Made by a program: the position numbers and the translations under genes. Positions 28,361 to 39,088 of a stretch of DNA of 64,000 nt are shown here, one piece after another. This DNA comes from Blattamonas nauphoetae. Lineage: Eukaryota > Preaxostyla > Oxymonadida. The notes below the pieces were generated by a model, which had not been told where the DNA came from, did no database searches, and was given only the letters and a program-made list of their open reading frames with translations. The DNA lies in the NCBI GenBank assembly GCA_033064195.1, contig JARBJD010000384.1, positions 1 to 64,000 on the forward strand, in the 5' to 3' direction. Each line of letters opens with the position of its first letter. Position 1 is the stretch's first letter.

Positions 28361-31300
28361 TTACATAGACAGACTGCCAAAATCACTGGCGAAGTCGAGT
28401 TTGATACTCTTCCTTCGTCTCATGTTCAGCAGTCCCTGTTTGAGAATGAAGTGGATGTGATGGATTGAATTCACAAACGAGAAGAGTCGAAAGACCCCAG
28501 CAAAGAAATCTGGATTTTGGAAAAGGATCTGAAAGAATGAGAGGAGAATGGTCACACATCAACTGAGCTTTCATATTCTACAAGTCCGATCGGGAGATTC
28601 GAGAGAAGATGTTTTGGGATGTCTGACCCTTCCTTTGACCGATTCGTCAATCTCTCCATCCAACATCCCACACACTGACACACTCTTTTCAGATCCTCCC
28701 TCACAGCATCCATGCTGGTTGGGTTGTCCTGGTCGAAGAGATAGTGGGAGAGGAGGCAGAGGTGCATCTGGTGGAAGAGGTGTTCGATGCAGAGCGGGAA
28801 GCTGTAATCGTTGAACGGGCGGAGAATTCGGCCCGAGAATCGACTCTGGACTCGCTGCTCGAAGGACGAGCTGACATCCTGTGAAGGGGAGAAGAAGACG
28901 ATGATAGACGATCAAGAAGAAAGGGTCAATGAGGATGATAGATCTTCCCAAAACATGAACAGACCTTTGTCATCGTTGCCACAATCGCTGCCCCCGGAAC
29001 GAATGTCTGCGAGAAGTCCAACAACCCATAAAGCAGGAACTGGGATCGATCGAACGGGAAGTACTCGTCCAAATGTTGCATCACAATCACCAGGGGTCTG
29101 TTCCGTGGAGCGAGCAGTGTGAGAAGATGTGGAACTGAACGAGGGACAGTTCTCATCGTCTGAAAAGTTTGTACTGGTCCGCGTTTTTCGTTTTCAAGAC
29201 GAGACGGGAGGAGTTGTGGAGTGAGATCAGATGCTCTTGTTGCGAGTGTATCCATTGTGTGCGTTGTGCTTCTGTTTGGATGGAAGGGTGTCTGAAGCGC
29301 TGGGAAGGTCTGTTGGTCTGGAAATTCACTCATCACAGACACAGCTGTGCTTCGATTGGTTCGAGACGAGAAAGCTGTGTTCATCTGCTCCTCTTCCGCT
29401 TCCTCCCTCTGCCGCCTCTGACTCTCCAACTGCTCCATCACACACGAGAATGCTGCCGACGGATCCTTCATCTCCCTCCCATCCAGCCAGATCACATCAA
29501 ACAGCGAGTCTGATGTCATAACTGCAGGCCTGTTCGAGTGGCGGGTGACTGGATTTGTGATTTCATTTGGTCCTGCCGAGATCAACAAAGCCTTCAGCTG
29601 ATCATCCACACTCGACTGAGACTCTTCTTGTGGGAGGGAAGGGTGGAGGGAGAGAGACTCGAGAAAGGACACGGCGGAACTTCCCTTTCCTCGCGTTCTG
29701 CCAATCGAAGGAGGAGGCATCAGGTCACTCTGGTCCCAGTGTGTTTCCAGGTTTTGAAGAATCTTATCGAACACCACCCTTCGTTTTGTCGCTTTTGTTC
29801 TTTTTGGTTTCTGCCTCCTTCTCTTCCTCCTCCTCGCTCTTCCATCCAACTGAGCTTCACTATCGGAATCATCGCTGTCATCCGACGAGTCATCGTTAGC
29901 ACTCCCTCCACTCGTCGCATCATCCCAGCCATCGCTGCTTTCGTCCACTGCTTCGCCCTCACTCTGCTCACTAATATAGATCGAATCATCCGACCGTGAC
30001 TCAGATGAACTTGACTCGTCTGACACGTCACCTGCTTTCAAACTCATAATCAAAGCGAGAGTTCTTGGCGAAGGATCAGCCGCTTTCGGTAGGAACCTGT
30101 CAGACACTCCTGAAGAGAGGGTGAGCGGGTTTTCAACGGTATTTGTGAATGGCAGTGTGTGAGGAGTGTTCATCGGAGCGAGTGTTGGCGCTTGATCGAG
30201 CGCTGTTGGCGTTTTCTTTGGTTGTTTTCGCGCTGTTTTTCGTTCTATTTTGGGTTGTGATTGTGGTTTTAGAACAGATTTTGGCTTTCGACTTGGTTTT
30301 GGCTTTGGAGTGGGTTCAGCAATGATGAGTCCGTTAACTACAAGTTTTGGCCCTTCGGTACGGTTCTCATTCCCTGAGTCGTCACCTGAAAGGATAACAC
30401 TGGGTGGAGCGACTATTATCAAGTCGTCTTCTTCTTTTTCTAGTTTATGTTCTTGAAATACTTGCGGAATATCCTCAATTTTGAGCTTTTCTGGTTTTAC
30501 ATCAATTTCGGATAATGTTTGACGTCCTCTTCTTCGAACACGGTTTGGCGCAACCTGAAACGACGGATCAAGTGATCGTTTGATGGCTTGTTGTATTTCC
30601 CTCCGTTCTTCCAACTCTTCCCAAGTCATCCCCGTGATTTGATTAGGTGAGTCAGAATCATTAAATCCAGAATCAGTAGTCGATGAATCATCGTGCAATA
30701 TATAGATTGGTTTTGTGGTTCGTTGTGATTGGAGCGTTGGATAACTGTTTCCTAGAGGATCAATTTCAACTTGATTTTCTTCACGGTATGGCGGTGATGA
30801 TGACAGAATAATTATCGAATCATCCTTTACAACATCAGGTTCAAGTTTGAGAGGTGTTTGGATAATGTTATCGTGGATTGGTGTGACAGTTGGGAGTCGA
30901 CTCGAGAATGACTTTGGCTTTGCCTTTTGAACAGTTTGTGATGCCTTCTTCTTGACAACGGGCATTGGAGTTCGAAATGCATCGATTGAGCGATATGTAT
31001 TTTGTGCTTATTGAAAATTATGAGAGATATGAAGGCAGACTGATTCGACGCTGTCTTTGTTGAACAGGCGGGCGCGTCAATATGTGTGTGGGCGATCTGA
31101 CATGATCTGGATTGTTTGATAGGAACGTGAGGACATTTCTGAAACAAAGTGAGTCGCAAGCAAGCCGATGAAAGGACATTGATCGGTGAATGGAAAAAGA
31201 ATGAAAGACAGACAAGATGAGTGATGTTTTACCAGATTGCCGAGGACCATGCAAAATGATACCTCCACTTCCTTCTCCACCAGTTGTTTCTTCCAAAAAT

Positions 31301-31466
31301 CGTTGTAAATCCCTGAAAGGAGAGATGAGTCATTTCGAGGATTTACGTTGAAAGAAGAGAAGAATGCATACTGTTCGTGTTTCCGACAACCGCACAAATG
31401 AATGCCACTTTCAAGTTCACAAATGACAGTTCGAGATATTAACTCAGGAGTGAGTTCTCGATTCAT
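28361..31466 (-). CDS. ORC4: origin recognition complex subunit 4-like AAA+ protein
   Basis: Exon 31372-31466 joins by a 57-bp phase-2 intron to an exon with DLQRFLEETT and Walker A GPRQSGKT. The long exon ending at 28965 carries the Walker B region (PLVIVMQHLDEYF, FLLYGLLDFSQ). An 86-bp intron (28879-28964, donor GTCTGT) leads to DVSSSFEQRVQSRFSGRIL, the ORC4-like arginine-finger region. A 35-bp intron (28529-28563) precedes the C-terminal winged-helix-like end. ORC4 is an AAA+ subunit of the replication origin recognition complex. Oddity: roughly 600 residues, very acidic then very basic (RARRRKRRRQKPKRTKATKR), separate Walker A from Walker B. Small exons between about 31,220 and 30,990 are not resolved. 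Confidence 0.6.
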
Positions 31467-31641
31467 CATTTCAAATCCCCAAAACTAGTTTCTTTTTGAG
31501 ATGTTCTCTCCAAAAGTTCCTCAAATATGATTCAAATCAATGCTGTGAAGTGGAAAATTGCGTTGCACACAACGATGAAGCAAATCTGTCGTGAAACTGA
31601 AGATTATTCCACAAAATGAAGATAAAACAAAGATTGTAAAA

Positions 31642-32964
31642 TTATGAAGAGAGACTGAGCCATTTTTGATCAGTCTCAAAATACCGGCCGACACTGAGTA
31701 GATTCCACTTTGTCCCAATTCCATCGAGCAAATCGAACACAACAGCACACATTCTGCGCACCAGAGCATTCCCACTTGTGTCTGACGACACCTGTTCGTA
31801 TCGTCGTGCCCTTTTCAATTCCGCTGTGTTGGAGTGGATGAAACTGAAAGATTCCTTCCTTCTGATCTCGTCATCACTCGACGGATTAGCTGTCCAATAC
31901 TTCCCCATCACATCCACCAATGTCCTCTTCTCTCTCTTCCCCTTCCTCGCTGAACCTGCCGAGCCTCCCACACCTCCAAGCGAGATGTCTCTCACAAAAC
32001 AAAACAGGATGGAAAAATCAGTTTGCCAGTGAGATTGTACTTGACATAACTTGGAAAGGCGTGGATTGGTGCCATAAGGAGAGATGGTGGAAAATAATAG
32101 GGAGAAAATGAGAATTGGACAGGGGAGCATCTGAGATTGAGTCAAGGTGGGTTTGATCGAGTCATTCGGAACGGTGCAGCAATCGCTGTCGCAGTCGAAT
32201 GAACGTTCAAAATGTGTCTCTTAGATATTATCAACTTATCAGATAAAAATCCATACCTTTCAGCTCTTCGAACTCCTCCCATCTCTGTTTTACACTGTTC
32301 ACTGAAGGTTGGCCTGTAGTATTTCGATGTGCCAAAGAATTAACACCGATTTGAGAAAACCATGCTTGAAGATGAGTTTGCTGTCGTGAAAGCCGTTGAA
32401 TTTCCAAACATCCCTGTCTTTCAAACGGAGCGGAATACGCCCTCCAACAGACAGGCACGACTCCAACTCGTCTTGCAACGACGGAATGTGAAACAATGAA
32501 GCGAATAAGAATACGTTGATTCGAATGTCAGGCCAAGTCCTGGATAAAATGAAGACATACGAGATTGCACTGAGTGATTCTAGAAACTTCAAGAAGACGA
32601 TTGAAATGGCGTTCAACCCGACATCGTCTGAATGGGAAGTATCAGCGATTCTATATTCGCGGTCTGAATCAGAAGAGCTAGAATATGGGTTGATATTCTC
32701 AGTGAGTGGATTCAAGACGAAAGGGGAGACATCCCTCTGCCTCCAGTTGTCTGGAAATGGCTTCATTGGGAAATATTCAGTGACACTCAACTCTGGCTTC
32801 TCCTTTAATGTCAATGCTGAGTCGGCCACATCAGCTGTCTCAGAAATCGCACTTGGATTGCCAGACAGCCTCACATTCGACACTCCCTTCACCGTCCTAT
32901 CAATCGTCTTCTCACAATTTTTCATTCTCATTAGATTGTTCTGCTTTCCTGAATTGGAACACAA
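31642..32964 (-). CDS. unknown multi-exon nuclear-type protein
   Basis: Coding segments on the minus strand can be chained. A first exon near 32,964-32,620 has a Ser/Asp-rich stretch. The segment DRDVWKFNGFHDSKLIFKHG is followed by an intron (GTTTTC ... TACAG) to QPSVNSVKQRWEEFEELK, then a donor GTATGG and an exon beginning ETHFERSFDCDSDCC. The last exon has a basic patch (SARKGKREKRTLVDVMGKYW) and ends with LVRRMCAVVFDLLDGIG and NLLSVGRYFETD at 31642. The RR-x(5)-D-x-L-x-G-I-G pattern faintly recalls the E2F/DP winged helix, but I would not name it. It lies upstream of, and on the same strand as, the ORC4-like gene. Confidence 0.4.
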
Positions 32965-32988
32965 GCCAGACGAAATCTGAACACGAAA

Positions 32989-33206
32989 TGGCTGTTATCT
33001 TTCGGGATCTCGTTGCCATTGTAAAGTCCAAGCCTGCCTTGGATGGCTCTCTGGAGGTCATAGCCATGAATTTTCTTGTATCAGTGCGTCCATATAGACC
33101 ACAATCAGCGGATGTTTTTCTATTAATTGGAAACAATGAGAAAAAGGGAAAAAACAAGAATGGAAATAAGAGAAGTGCTAATTTGTTATCGGTCATTTTT
33201 GACTGA
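32989..33206 (+). CDS. fragment of a host gene, cut near a hAT end
   Basis: A 72-residue plus-strand frame (MAVIFRDLVAIVKSKPALDG ...) starts divergently 25 bp from the gene on the other strand. It looks coding for the first 35 residues and then runs into a hAT-like terminus at 33190-33224, so it is likely a truncated first exon. No family assigned. Confidence 0.3.
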
Positions 33207-33224
33207 CTGTTGCCCGTGCCTATA
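33190..33224. mobile_element. solo hAT right terminus
   Basis: CGGTCATTTTTGACTGACTG then TTGCCCGTGCCTA matches, with few changes, the right end of the hAT element at 18,974-19,005. No left partner was found nearby. Confidence 0.55.
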
Positions 33225-33323
33225 TTTAACAATAAATTTCGATGTCATTCGTCTCATTTGTTTCACCTGTTTTGATCTGACGATCTCAATCCAACAAATG
33301 ATGGGGCAGTGTTTTCCATCCCA

Positions 33324-35075
33324 ATGCCAACTGGACTCGAAATTTCTGGGTCTGTGATTGGTGCAATCATCTTTATTGCACTTGCAGTTGTTATCGGGAT
33401 TGTTCTCGTCCGTTTCATCACGTATTACCAAGATCCATACGACCTCCCAGATAAGTTTACTAAGATAGTTGTTGTCTGTTTCTCTCACATTTTCTGATCA
33501 CTCCACTCATTTTCCATAAATAATTTCTTTCCTCATCGATTTAGTGGCTCGTCTACTTCATAACGACGTGCGTAATCATCATGCTCCCAATGGATGTGAT
33601 TCTTCGACCCATGAGCAATTATTTCATGCCTATTGTTTGGCAAGTCTTCATGCTTGTTGAAGCCATCTTGGTTTGTATCTTGAATCACTTCCATTTTTAT
33701 CTTCACCCTTCAAGGTTTCCTTCCTCGGCCCCTGCACCATGTGCTACTATGAACATGAAGGAGGGTGTGACCTCTCCACCTTTGTTTCATTTCTTTTATA
33801 GAACTGGAAAGCGTTGTTGCAAGGGCGTCTGTTATGGTGTTATCTCCATCGTCATCTGGGCAGCGGTGATTGTTCTCATTTGGACCTTCGTCGGATACGC
33901 TGAAGTCCCGTTTCACAATTCGGTGGGATACCCGATCAGTACAATCGATCTTGAAACAGCCACCGATGCTGATCTCGCCGCTCTTTTTGAAAAAGTCTGT
34001 CACATCAATATCCTCAGAGATCTTTTCATTCTTTATTTCTCAAACTCACTAGACCACAGTCTTTTCATCGTTGAATGACGTGAAAGTTCGGGCGACACTC
34101 CCTGTCTATGCTGTGTGCGTCTTCTCCCTTGTCGGGTGGGTCATGTTCCTCATCTTTGGCTTCATCGGCATGTTCAAACTACCTTTCGACTGCATTCTTG
34201 CTTGCTGTTTCCGTCCAAAGCGTCTTTCAAAGAACGAGTCTGCTCTTCCAAGATAAACTCATTTTTCCATTGATCTCGTCATTAGCTATATTGAGTATAA
34301 AAAGAAACTCACCAACAAATGCAATCAAGTCCATGATGACATCCATCTGTACAAAATGGTTGTATCTGAAAAAATGGTCTCAAAAAATCCAAAAGAACGT
34401 AGCCTCGATAGAAAACAACGAAAACGACTGATTGATTTGCAGACACAGGTTGACGACATCGTCAATAAGTATGCCCAGGTGGAATATGTGGAAAAACAAG
34501 ACCAGTACAACGTGTGCATCCCGATACTGAAACTCATCGCTGGCATCATCTTCCTCATCTTTGCGGGTCTGTGGTTTGTTCAAGTACTGTTGGTGATGGT
34601 GTTGGATTATGGTGATTTCCTGTCTGCAGCCTTCATATGGCTTGATCGATACGTCATCTTTGTCGGTTCAGTCTTGTACGGTTGCATGGTTCTATACCTG
34701 GCCCTATCTGTCATTGAGGGAAGCATATCCATTGGAACCAAATTCCTTCTCATCACTTTCTATCCAATGAAGCCCCACAACACCCTCCCCAACGCCATGT
34801 TGTTCAACGGAATCCTTTATGCTCTCTCGTCATATGCTCTCCTCCAGTTTTCTGCCGATGCGTTTCAGGGATTCGCACACAATACATCTGTGAATGGGCT
34901 CTTTGTCAACCAGATGAAGAATATGAGTGGAATTAAGTACATTTTCCGGTATCTCAACTATGTCGTCCTTGGATTCATCGTCCTTGGCTTGATATATGGT
35001 GTCACGATAGATTGTTGCTGCTTTGCTCGACGGAAAAGAAAATACGAGAAGCAGAGAGAACTGAAACGTGTCTGA
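33324..35075 (+). CDS. LMBR1/LIMR-like multi-pass membrane protein, copy A (5' truncated)
   Basis: Exons fit 33324-33473, 33545-33670, 33715-33764, 33802-33994, 34053-34237 and 34286-35075, with donors GTCTGT, GTTTGT, GTGTGA, GTCTGT and GTCTGC. The product has about nine hydrophobic segments, starting IIFIALAVVIGIVLVRFITY, with a central cytosolic linker (KERSLDRKQRKRLIDLQTQV) and a C-terminal GIKYIFRYLNYVVLGFIVLG helix, the layout of the LMBR1/LIMR family of plasma-membrane or lysosomal proteins. The partner copy on the minus strand begins with 15 extra residues (MLRVSQTLADPCSVP); here the duplication edge lies just before the ATG at 33324, so this copy has lost the native start. Confidence 0.75.
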
Positions 35076-35220
35076 ACACATCACTCTTCATTATTCTTGC
35101 ATGTTCTTAATTTCGGCTTTTCTTTCGTTGAAATCGCATTTTTATATGATTTCTGTTGCTTTTTTGAGAAAATATCAATCTAGTTTCGGTTTTCATCAAG
35201 ATCGTCCCATCAAGGCTGAG

Positions 35221-35697
35221 ATGGAGGATAGTCCTGCTGTTGATGGCGATATAAACGGTCCAGAACTCGAAAAACTTCTCCAATCTGACAAAGCAACTGC
35301 TATTTGGATGCAGGATCAATGTAAAGCAGAACAGGAATCCATGAAAACAAAGGGAGTTAATCTCCTCCCTCTGAAAGTGAGGAATACTTCTATCATCAAA
35401 GAAAAACCTCTTGTCAATAGAATTGAGTTCAATACATCATTTGATTTCACAAAAGTCACACAAATTCTCGTTGGACAACCAATTCCCTGCCCAACAAAAC
35501 CTGTATCACTTTTTTCCATATTCTAGTGTGATATTCTGTTCATATTCCTGTAGGGATTTACATACATCAATGTTATCTTGTTTACGGACATTCTTGGTCC
35601 GATGATTTTCCCCTATCTTTATTCAGACACGGTCAAGAATGATCTGTCAAGGTGGCTATTTGTCAATAACCAGTTTGCCTCACATTGTTTCCGATGA
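35221..35697 (+). CDS. small two-exon protein of unknown function, copy A
   Basis: Exons 35221-35502 and 35554-35697, joined at a phase-0 intron (GTATCA ... CTGTAG), encode about 141 residues: an acidic N-terminus (MEDSPAVDGDINGPELEKLL), then a beta-rich core (SFDFTKVTQILVGQPIPCPT) and the C-terminal exon (GFTYINVILFTDILGPMIF ...). The start at 35221 is preferred because sequence upstream of it differs by an indel between the two copies, whereas everything after it is kept. A mirrored copy lies at 59766-60242. No family recognised. Confidence 0.5.
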
Positions 35698-35824
35698 ACA
35701 TTCGCATAGACTTGATCGTGCAGAGCATGTTGTTGATGAATTCAAACCAGTTTGATGGAGCATCCACATGAATCTTCCTTGGATCACTCTTCAGTGATCT
35801 TCGATTTATGGCCTTGTCTCTCCG

Positions 35825-35945
35825 AGATGAAGAAATATTGAGTATTCGTCCAGTGAAATGTGTGTAAAATCAAGTAATAACTTTGATAGTCCTTTATAAC
35901 TCGTCTCATTGAACCTGTTGTGATCCTTCCCTTTTGTTACTCCTT
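35825..35945 (+). repeat. DIRS A left inverted terminal repeat
   Basis: AGATGAAGAAATATTGAGTA onward is the inverse of 40163-40280, with very few differences. The 35783-35824 extension outside the repeat is matched in the internal complementary region. Confidence 0.8.
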
Positions 35946-35975
35946 TGATTGTGTGTATCAAGCAGATAGGGGATC

Positions 35976-37121
35976 ATGCAGCCTGAAAGAAGCAGGAATG
36001 TACCAACTGTGAATGATATCCGACCACAACTAGAGGCCATATTCGACCTACGCCAGGAGTTTGCGACGGCTCTGGCGGCAATCAACTCCGGCGACACGAC
36101 AGCGATCAGCCGGTATGGTGACTTCATAGTCCCCCCACGCGCACAATATGCCCTGGGACCCTTCTTCCACATCGCTCGCCTCATGGCCGTCCAGATTGAT
36201 GCGATCGTTGGTGCGGACTCCTCCGAGTGGTTCAAACTCGCCCCGGAGGAGGGAACATGGAAGACAGCAAGCCAAACGCTCGCCGAGGCTGACTCACAGC
36301 AAATGTTTGTTCGATCAGTCTCACCACAGCCAGAATATGACGGTCGCGTAACTCCGGGACCATTCAGGTATTTATCGCACCACACGAAAATTAAGTGGGC
36401 GGAACAATTGGAAATTCCAGAGAAAGCTTCGGCGGCGGAAGTGGAGGCAGAAGATGATGAAGATTATGATACTATCACATCCAAGCTGGAGCAGATGATC
36501 GAGATCCTCCCGGCGTTCCAATGGGAGGAGGAGGACGAAGAAGAATTAAAGATGAGAATGGCAAACATTGGAGACGCGGTGCAAATGTACCCGGATGCGA
36601 TAGCGGACAAGATGAAATCGAAATACTCTCCGATCAACACAACTCTCAGGAAGATGGAGCAGGAGGCTTTCCACCTGACTAAACTTGGAATTGGATCCGT
36701 AGTACAATGTAGGACAGCTTCAGAGCGACTCCGAGCTCTGGAACTCATGACTCTTAAATCAGGTGAACTGGTGAGGCGGGCAAACGATGCTCGCCTCTCG
36801 CACGTCCTAGGACTTCGTGTCGACCCCATCGAAGAAGCTGGACGTCAGGCGTCAATGGCGAGGCAGAGGTCGCGCATCGAGCAGTTGGAGGAGAAGACAA
36901 AGAAGGAAAGAGAAATGAAGCGAGGGGATTTCCGAGGAAGGTCGCAGTTTTTTCGCCAAGGCCCCACCTTGGGGCAGTTCTCAACAAATCGATCGTGGAC
37001 AACACAGAGACAGAGTCCACAACAAACTTCAACTCCACAAACTCACAGGAAACGATCAGCACAATCACCCCCTTATTCGCAAAGGAATCAAGACCCCACG
37101 ACGAAAAGAAGACGATATTAG
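35976..37121 (+). CDS. DIRS A ORF1, gag-like
   Basis: A 381-residue frame beginning MQPERSRNVP. The middle is helical and acidic. The C-terminal part is basic and Gln/Ser-rich (RSQFFRQGPTLGQF, then KRSAQSPPYSQR), suitable for nucleic acid binding. It matches the ORF1 of element B in order and motifs (GPFFHIARLM versus GPLFHIARLA; FRQGP in both). The 3' end overlaps the reverse-transcriptase frame, a common DIRS arrangement. Presumed structural role; no zinc knuckle is seen. Confidence 0.7.
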   Translation: MQPERSRNVPTVNDIRPQLEAIFDLRQEFATALAAINSGDTTAISRYGDFIVPPRAQYALGPFFHIARLMAVQIDAIVGADSSEWFKLAPEEGTWKTASQTLAEADSQQMFVRSVSPQPEYDGRVTPGPFRYLSHHTKIKWAEQLEIPEKASAAEVEAEDDEDYDTITSKLEQMIEILPAFQWEEEDEEELKMRMANIGDAVQMYPDAIADKMKSKYSPINTTLRKMEQEAFHLTKLGIGSVVQCRTASERLRALELMTLKSGELVRRANDARLSHVLGLRVDPIEEAGRQASMARQRSRIEQLEEKTKKEREMKRGDFRGRSQFFRQGPTLGQFSTNRSWTTQRQSPQQTSTPQTHRKRSAQSPPYSQRNQDPTTKRRRY

Positions 37122-39088
37122 GTTCTCAAAGCACTCCAGCAACGGGTCAGGACACACGCTGCTCAGGAAGGACGTTTGGAGGCATAGGGGGGAAGCTAAG
37201 ACATCATTGGAGGGAGTGGAACAAATATGGCTTGGGGGAGATGGTGCATCACGGCGTCGAGCTCGAATGGATGGAGTCTGGACCGCCGACAAGCGCGGGT
37301 ACTCCATTCGAGATAAAATTGGGGAAAGAGGAGACGGAAGGATTACGAGAGGTCCTGAAGGAGGAGCTACTGGAGGGAGTGATAAAGGAAGTGTCGCGAG
37401 AAAGTGTCCGGATGTGGAGTCCCACCTTCGTTCTCAAGAAGAAGGATGGGACATGGAGGCGAATTCTGGATTGTCGACAGCTGAACAACAGAATAGTTCA
37501 CGAACATTTCAAAATGGAAGGAGTTTCGACGGCAGCCGCACTAATGATCGAGGGAGGTTGGTTGACCTCCGTCGACTTGACCCACGCGTACCTTCACGTC
37601 CCTCTCAACGAGGACCAAATTCCCTATTTCGGGTTCAGCGCAGAAGGCAAATACTATGCTCAGACAACCCTCTGTTTCGGCCTGACATCTGCTCCAAGAA
37701 TCTTCACAAAGCTAATCAGACCAGTCATTGCCTCCTTTCGACCTCATTTCCGTCTAATGGCTTACTTGGACGACTTTCTGGTTTCAGGATCAACACAGCA
37801 AGAGACAGAGGTCAACACACGAAAACTTATCACAGAACTCGAAAGACTGGGTTTTACCATCAACCGGAAGAAGTCAGTGGTGATCCCATCACACAGAATT
37901 CAATATCTGGGATTCATGTGGGACACAGAGAAGATGACTGTGGAAGTGGAGGAAAAGAAGAGAAGGAATCTGAGGGACCAGATCAGACACAGAATCAGGC
38001 GGCAGGAGGAAGGACGGTTATCAAGGGCAAGGTCCGTCGCATCACTCATCGGGAAAGTCCAAGCGATGTCTTTTGCAAACACTCTCGCATTCTTCAACAG
38101 TCGACACCTTGTCGCATGGAAAGAGGAGATCGTCTGCCGCGAAGGGTTCGAAGGAATGTCACAGATGTCGGAAAGCGGGATGCAGGAGATGCGGTGGTGG
38201 TTGGACCGACTCAAGAGACCGATTCAACGGTCCATCAGGAGCTTCAGACCATCAGTGACGATGACAACCGATGCCAGCGAATGGGGCATCGGTGTGGTCT
38301 GGAAGCGGGAGGGAGAAGAGGACTGGTGGCAGGAAAAACTGACCGACGGCGTAGCTCTCACAAGCAACCGTCGAGAAACACTGGCGGTTTTAAGGGGATT
38401 CTCAGAGGGAATGAGAAGAGGGATCATAAAAGCAGGGGAGGATGTATTAGTTATGTCGGACAACACATCGGTTGTATCGAACATAAACAGGAAGAGTTCG
38501 TGCTTGACACTGCTGGATGTATTCAAGACTCTATTCAGGGAGGCAGAAGCTGCGGAATGTCGGCTCTGGGCCGAGCACATCGCCGGGGAGGCAAACTCGA
38601 CGGCGGACAGATTGTCGCGGATGCGCGACGCATCAGACTACCGACTGGATCCACAAGTGCTTCTGTCTTTGACAAGAGAATGGGGCGTCTCACCGTCAAT
38701 CGACGCCTTCGCAACGGCTCACAACACACAAACACCCAGGTTTTGGAGCCTCATGAAGGAGACGGGCTCGGAGGGTACAAACGCCCTATTACAGGATTGG
38801 TCAAGGGAAGAATGCATCTATGCATTCCCACCAATCCCTCTAATTCCAAGAATGATCGACAAGATCAAGATGGAACAACCGACGATCATTGCGATCGTTC
38901 CAGACTGGACAACGCTCCCCAACCTGAGCGATCTAATCTCAATGGCCACGAAGACACAATGGCTTGGCAGAACAGCAGAGATAACAACAGAGGGTCCCGG
39001 ACTGAGAGCATCGGCCAGCAGCAGACCGCCAGGATCCCTTCGCGCATTCTTCGTGGAGAAATCTGGGAAGGGCTGGCAGAGGAACTAA
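36995..39088 (+). CDS. DIRS A reverse transcriptase-RNase H
   Basis: A 697-residue frame. The reverse transcriptase domain lies at about residues 130-290: SPTFVLKKKDGTWRRILDCR, SVDLTHAYLHVPL, QTTLCFGLTSAPRIFTKLI and the catalytic YLDDFLV. The RNase H domain follows, at about 420-540: TMTTDASEWGIGVVW, SNRRETLAVLRG, VMSDNTSVVSNINR, and AEHIAGEANSTADRLSR at its end. A DIRS-typical tail contains SIDAFATAHNTQTPRFWS and YAFPPIPLIPRMIDKI. The protein copies the element's RNA into DNA. Another frame stays open across most of this gene, as known for DIRS-1. Confidence 0.85.
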   Translation: MDNTETESTTNFNSTNSQETISTITPLFAKESRPHDEKKTILGSQSTPATGQDTRCSGRTFGGIGGKLRHHWREWNKYGLGEMVHHGVELEWMESGPPTSAGTPFEIKLGKEETEGLREVLKEELLEGVIKEVSRESVRMWSPTFVLKKKDGTWRRILDCRQLNNRIVHEHFKMEGVSTAAALMIEGGWLTSVDLTHAYLHVPLNEDQIPYFGFSAEGKYYAQTTLCFGLTSAPRIFTKLIRPVIASFRPHFRLMAYLDDFLVSGSTQQETEVNTRKLITELERLGFTINRKKSVVIPSHRIQYLGFMWDTEKMTVEVEEKKRRNLRDQIRHRIRRQEEGRLSRARSVASLIGKVQAMSFANTLAFFNSRHLVAWKEEIVCREGFEGMSQMSESGMQEMRWWLDRLKRPIQRSIRSFRPSVTMTTDASEWGIGVVWKREGEEDWWQEKLTDGVALTSNRRETLAVLRGFSEGMRRGIIKAGEDVLVMSDNTSVVSNINRKSSCLTLLDVFKTLFREAEAAECRLWAEHIAGEANSTADRLSRMRDASDYRLDPQVLLSLTREWGVSPSIDAFATAHNTQTPRFWSLMKETGSEGTNALLQDWSREECIYAFPPIPLIPRMIDKIKMEQPTIIAIVPDWTTLPNLSDLISMATKTQWLGRTAEITTEGPGLRASASSRPPGSLRAFFVEKSGKGWQRN

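Noticed and set aside
32516-32980. 154-residue plus-strand frame
   Set aside because: The minus strand gives a chain of exons with matching phases over the same stretch, so the plus frame is taken as a shadow.
35690-35782. Minus-strand coding-like tail (NWFEFINNMLCTIKSM) beside the DIRS insertion
   Set aside because: It is short, lacks an upstream coding continuation in the uninterrupted right arm, and overlaps the end of the small two-exon gene.
37207-38990. The 5' two-thirds of the long DIRS A frame as a separate protein
   Set aside because: It overlaps the conserved reverse transcriptase in another frame, and its Arg/Ser/Gly-rich content reads as a by-product; only the recombinase end has recognisable motifs.
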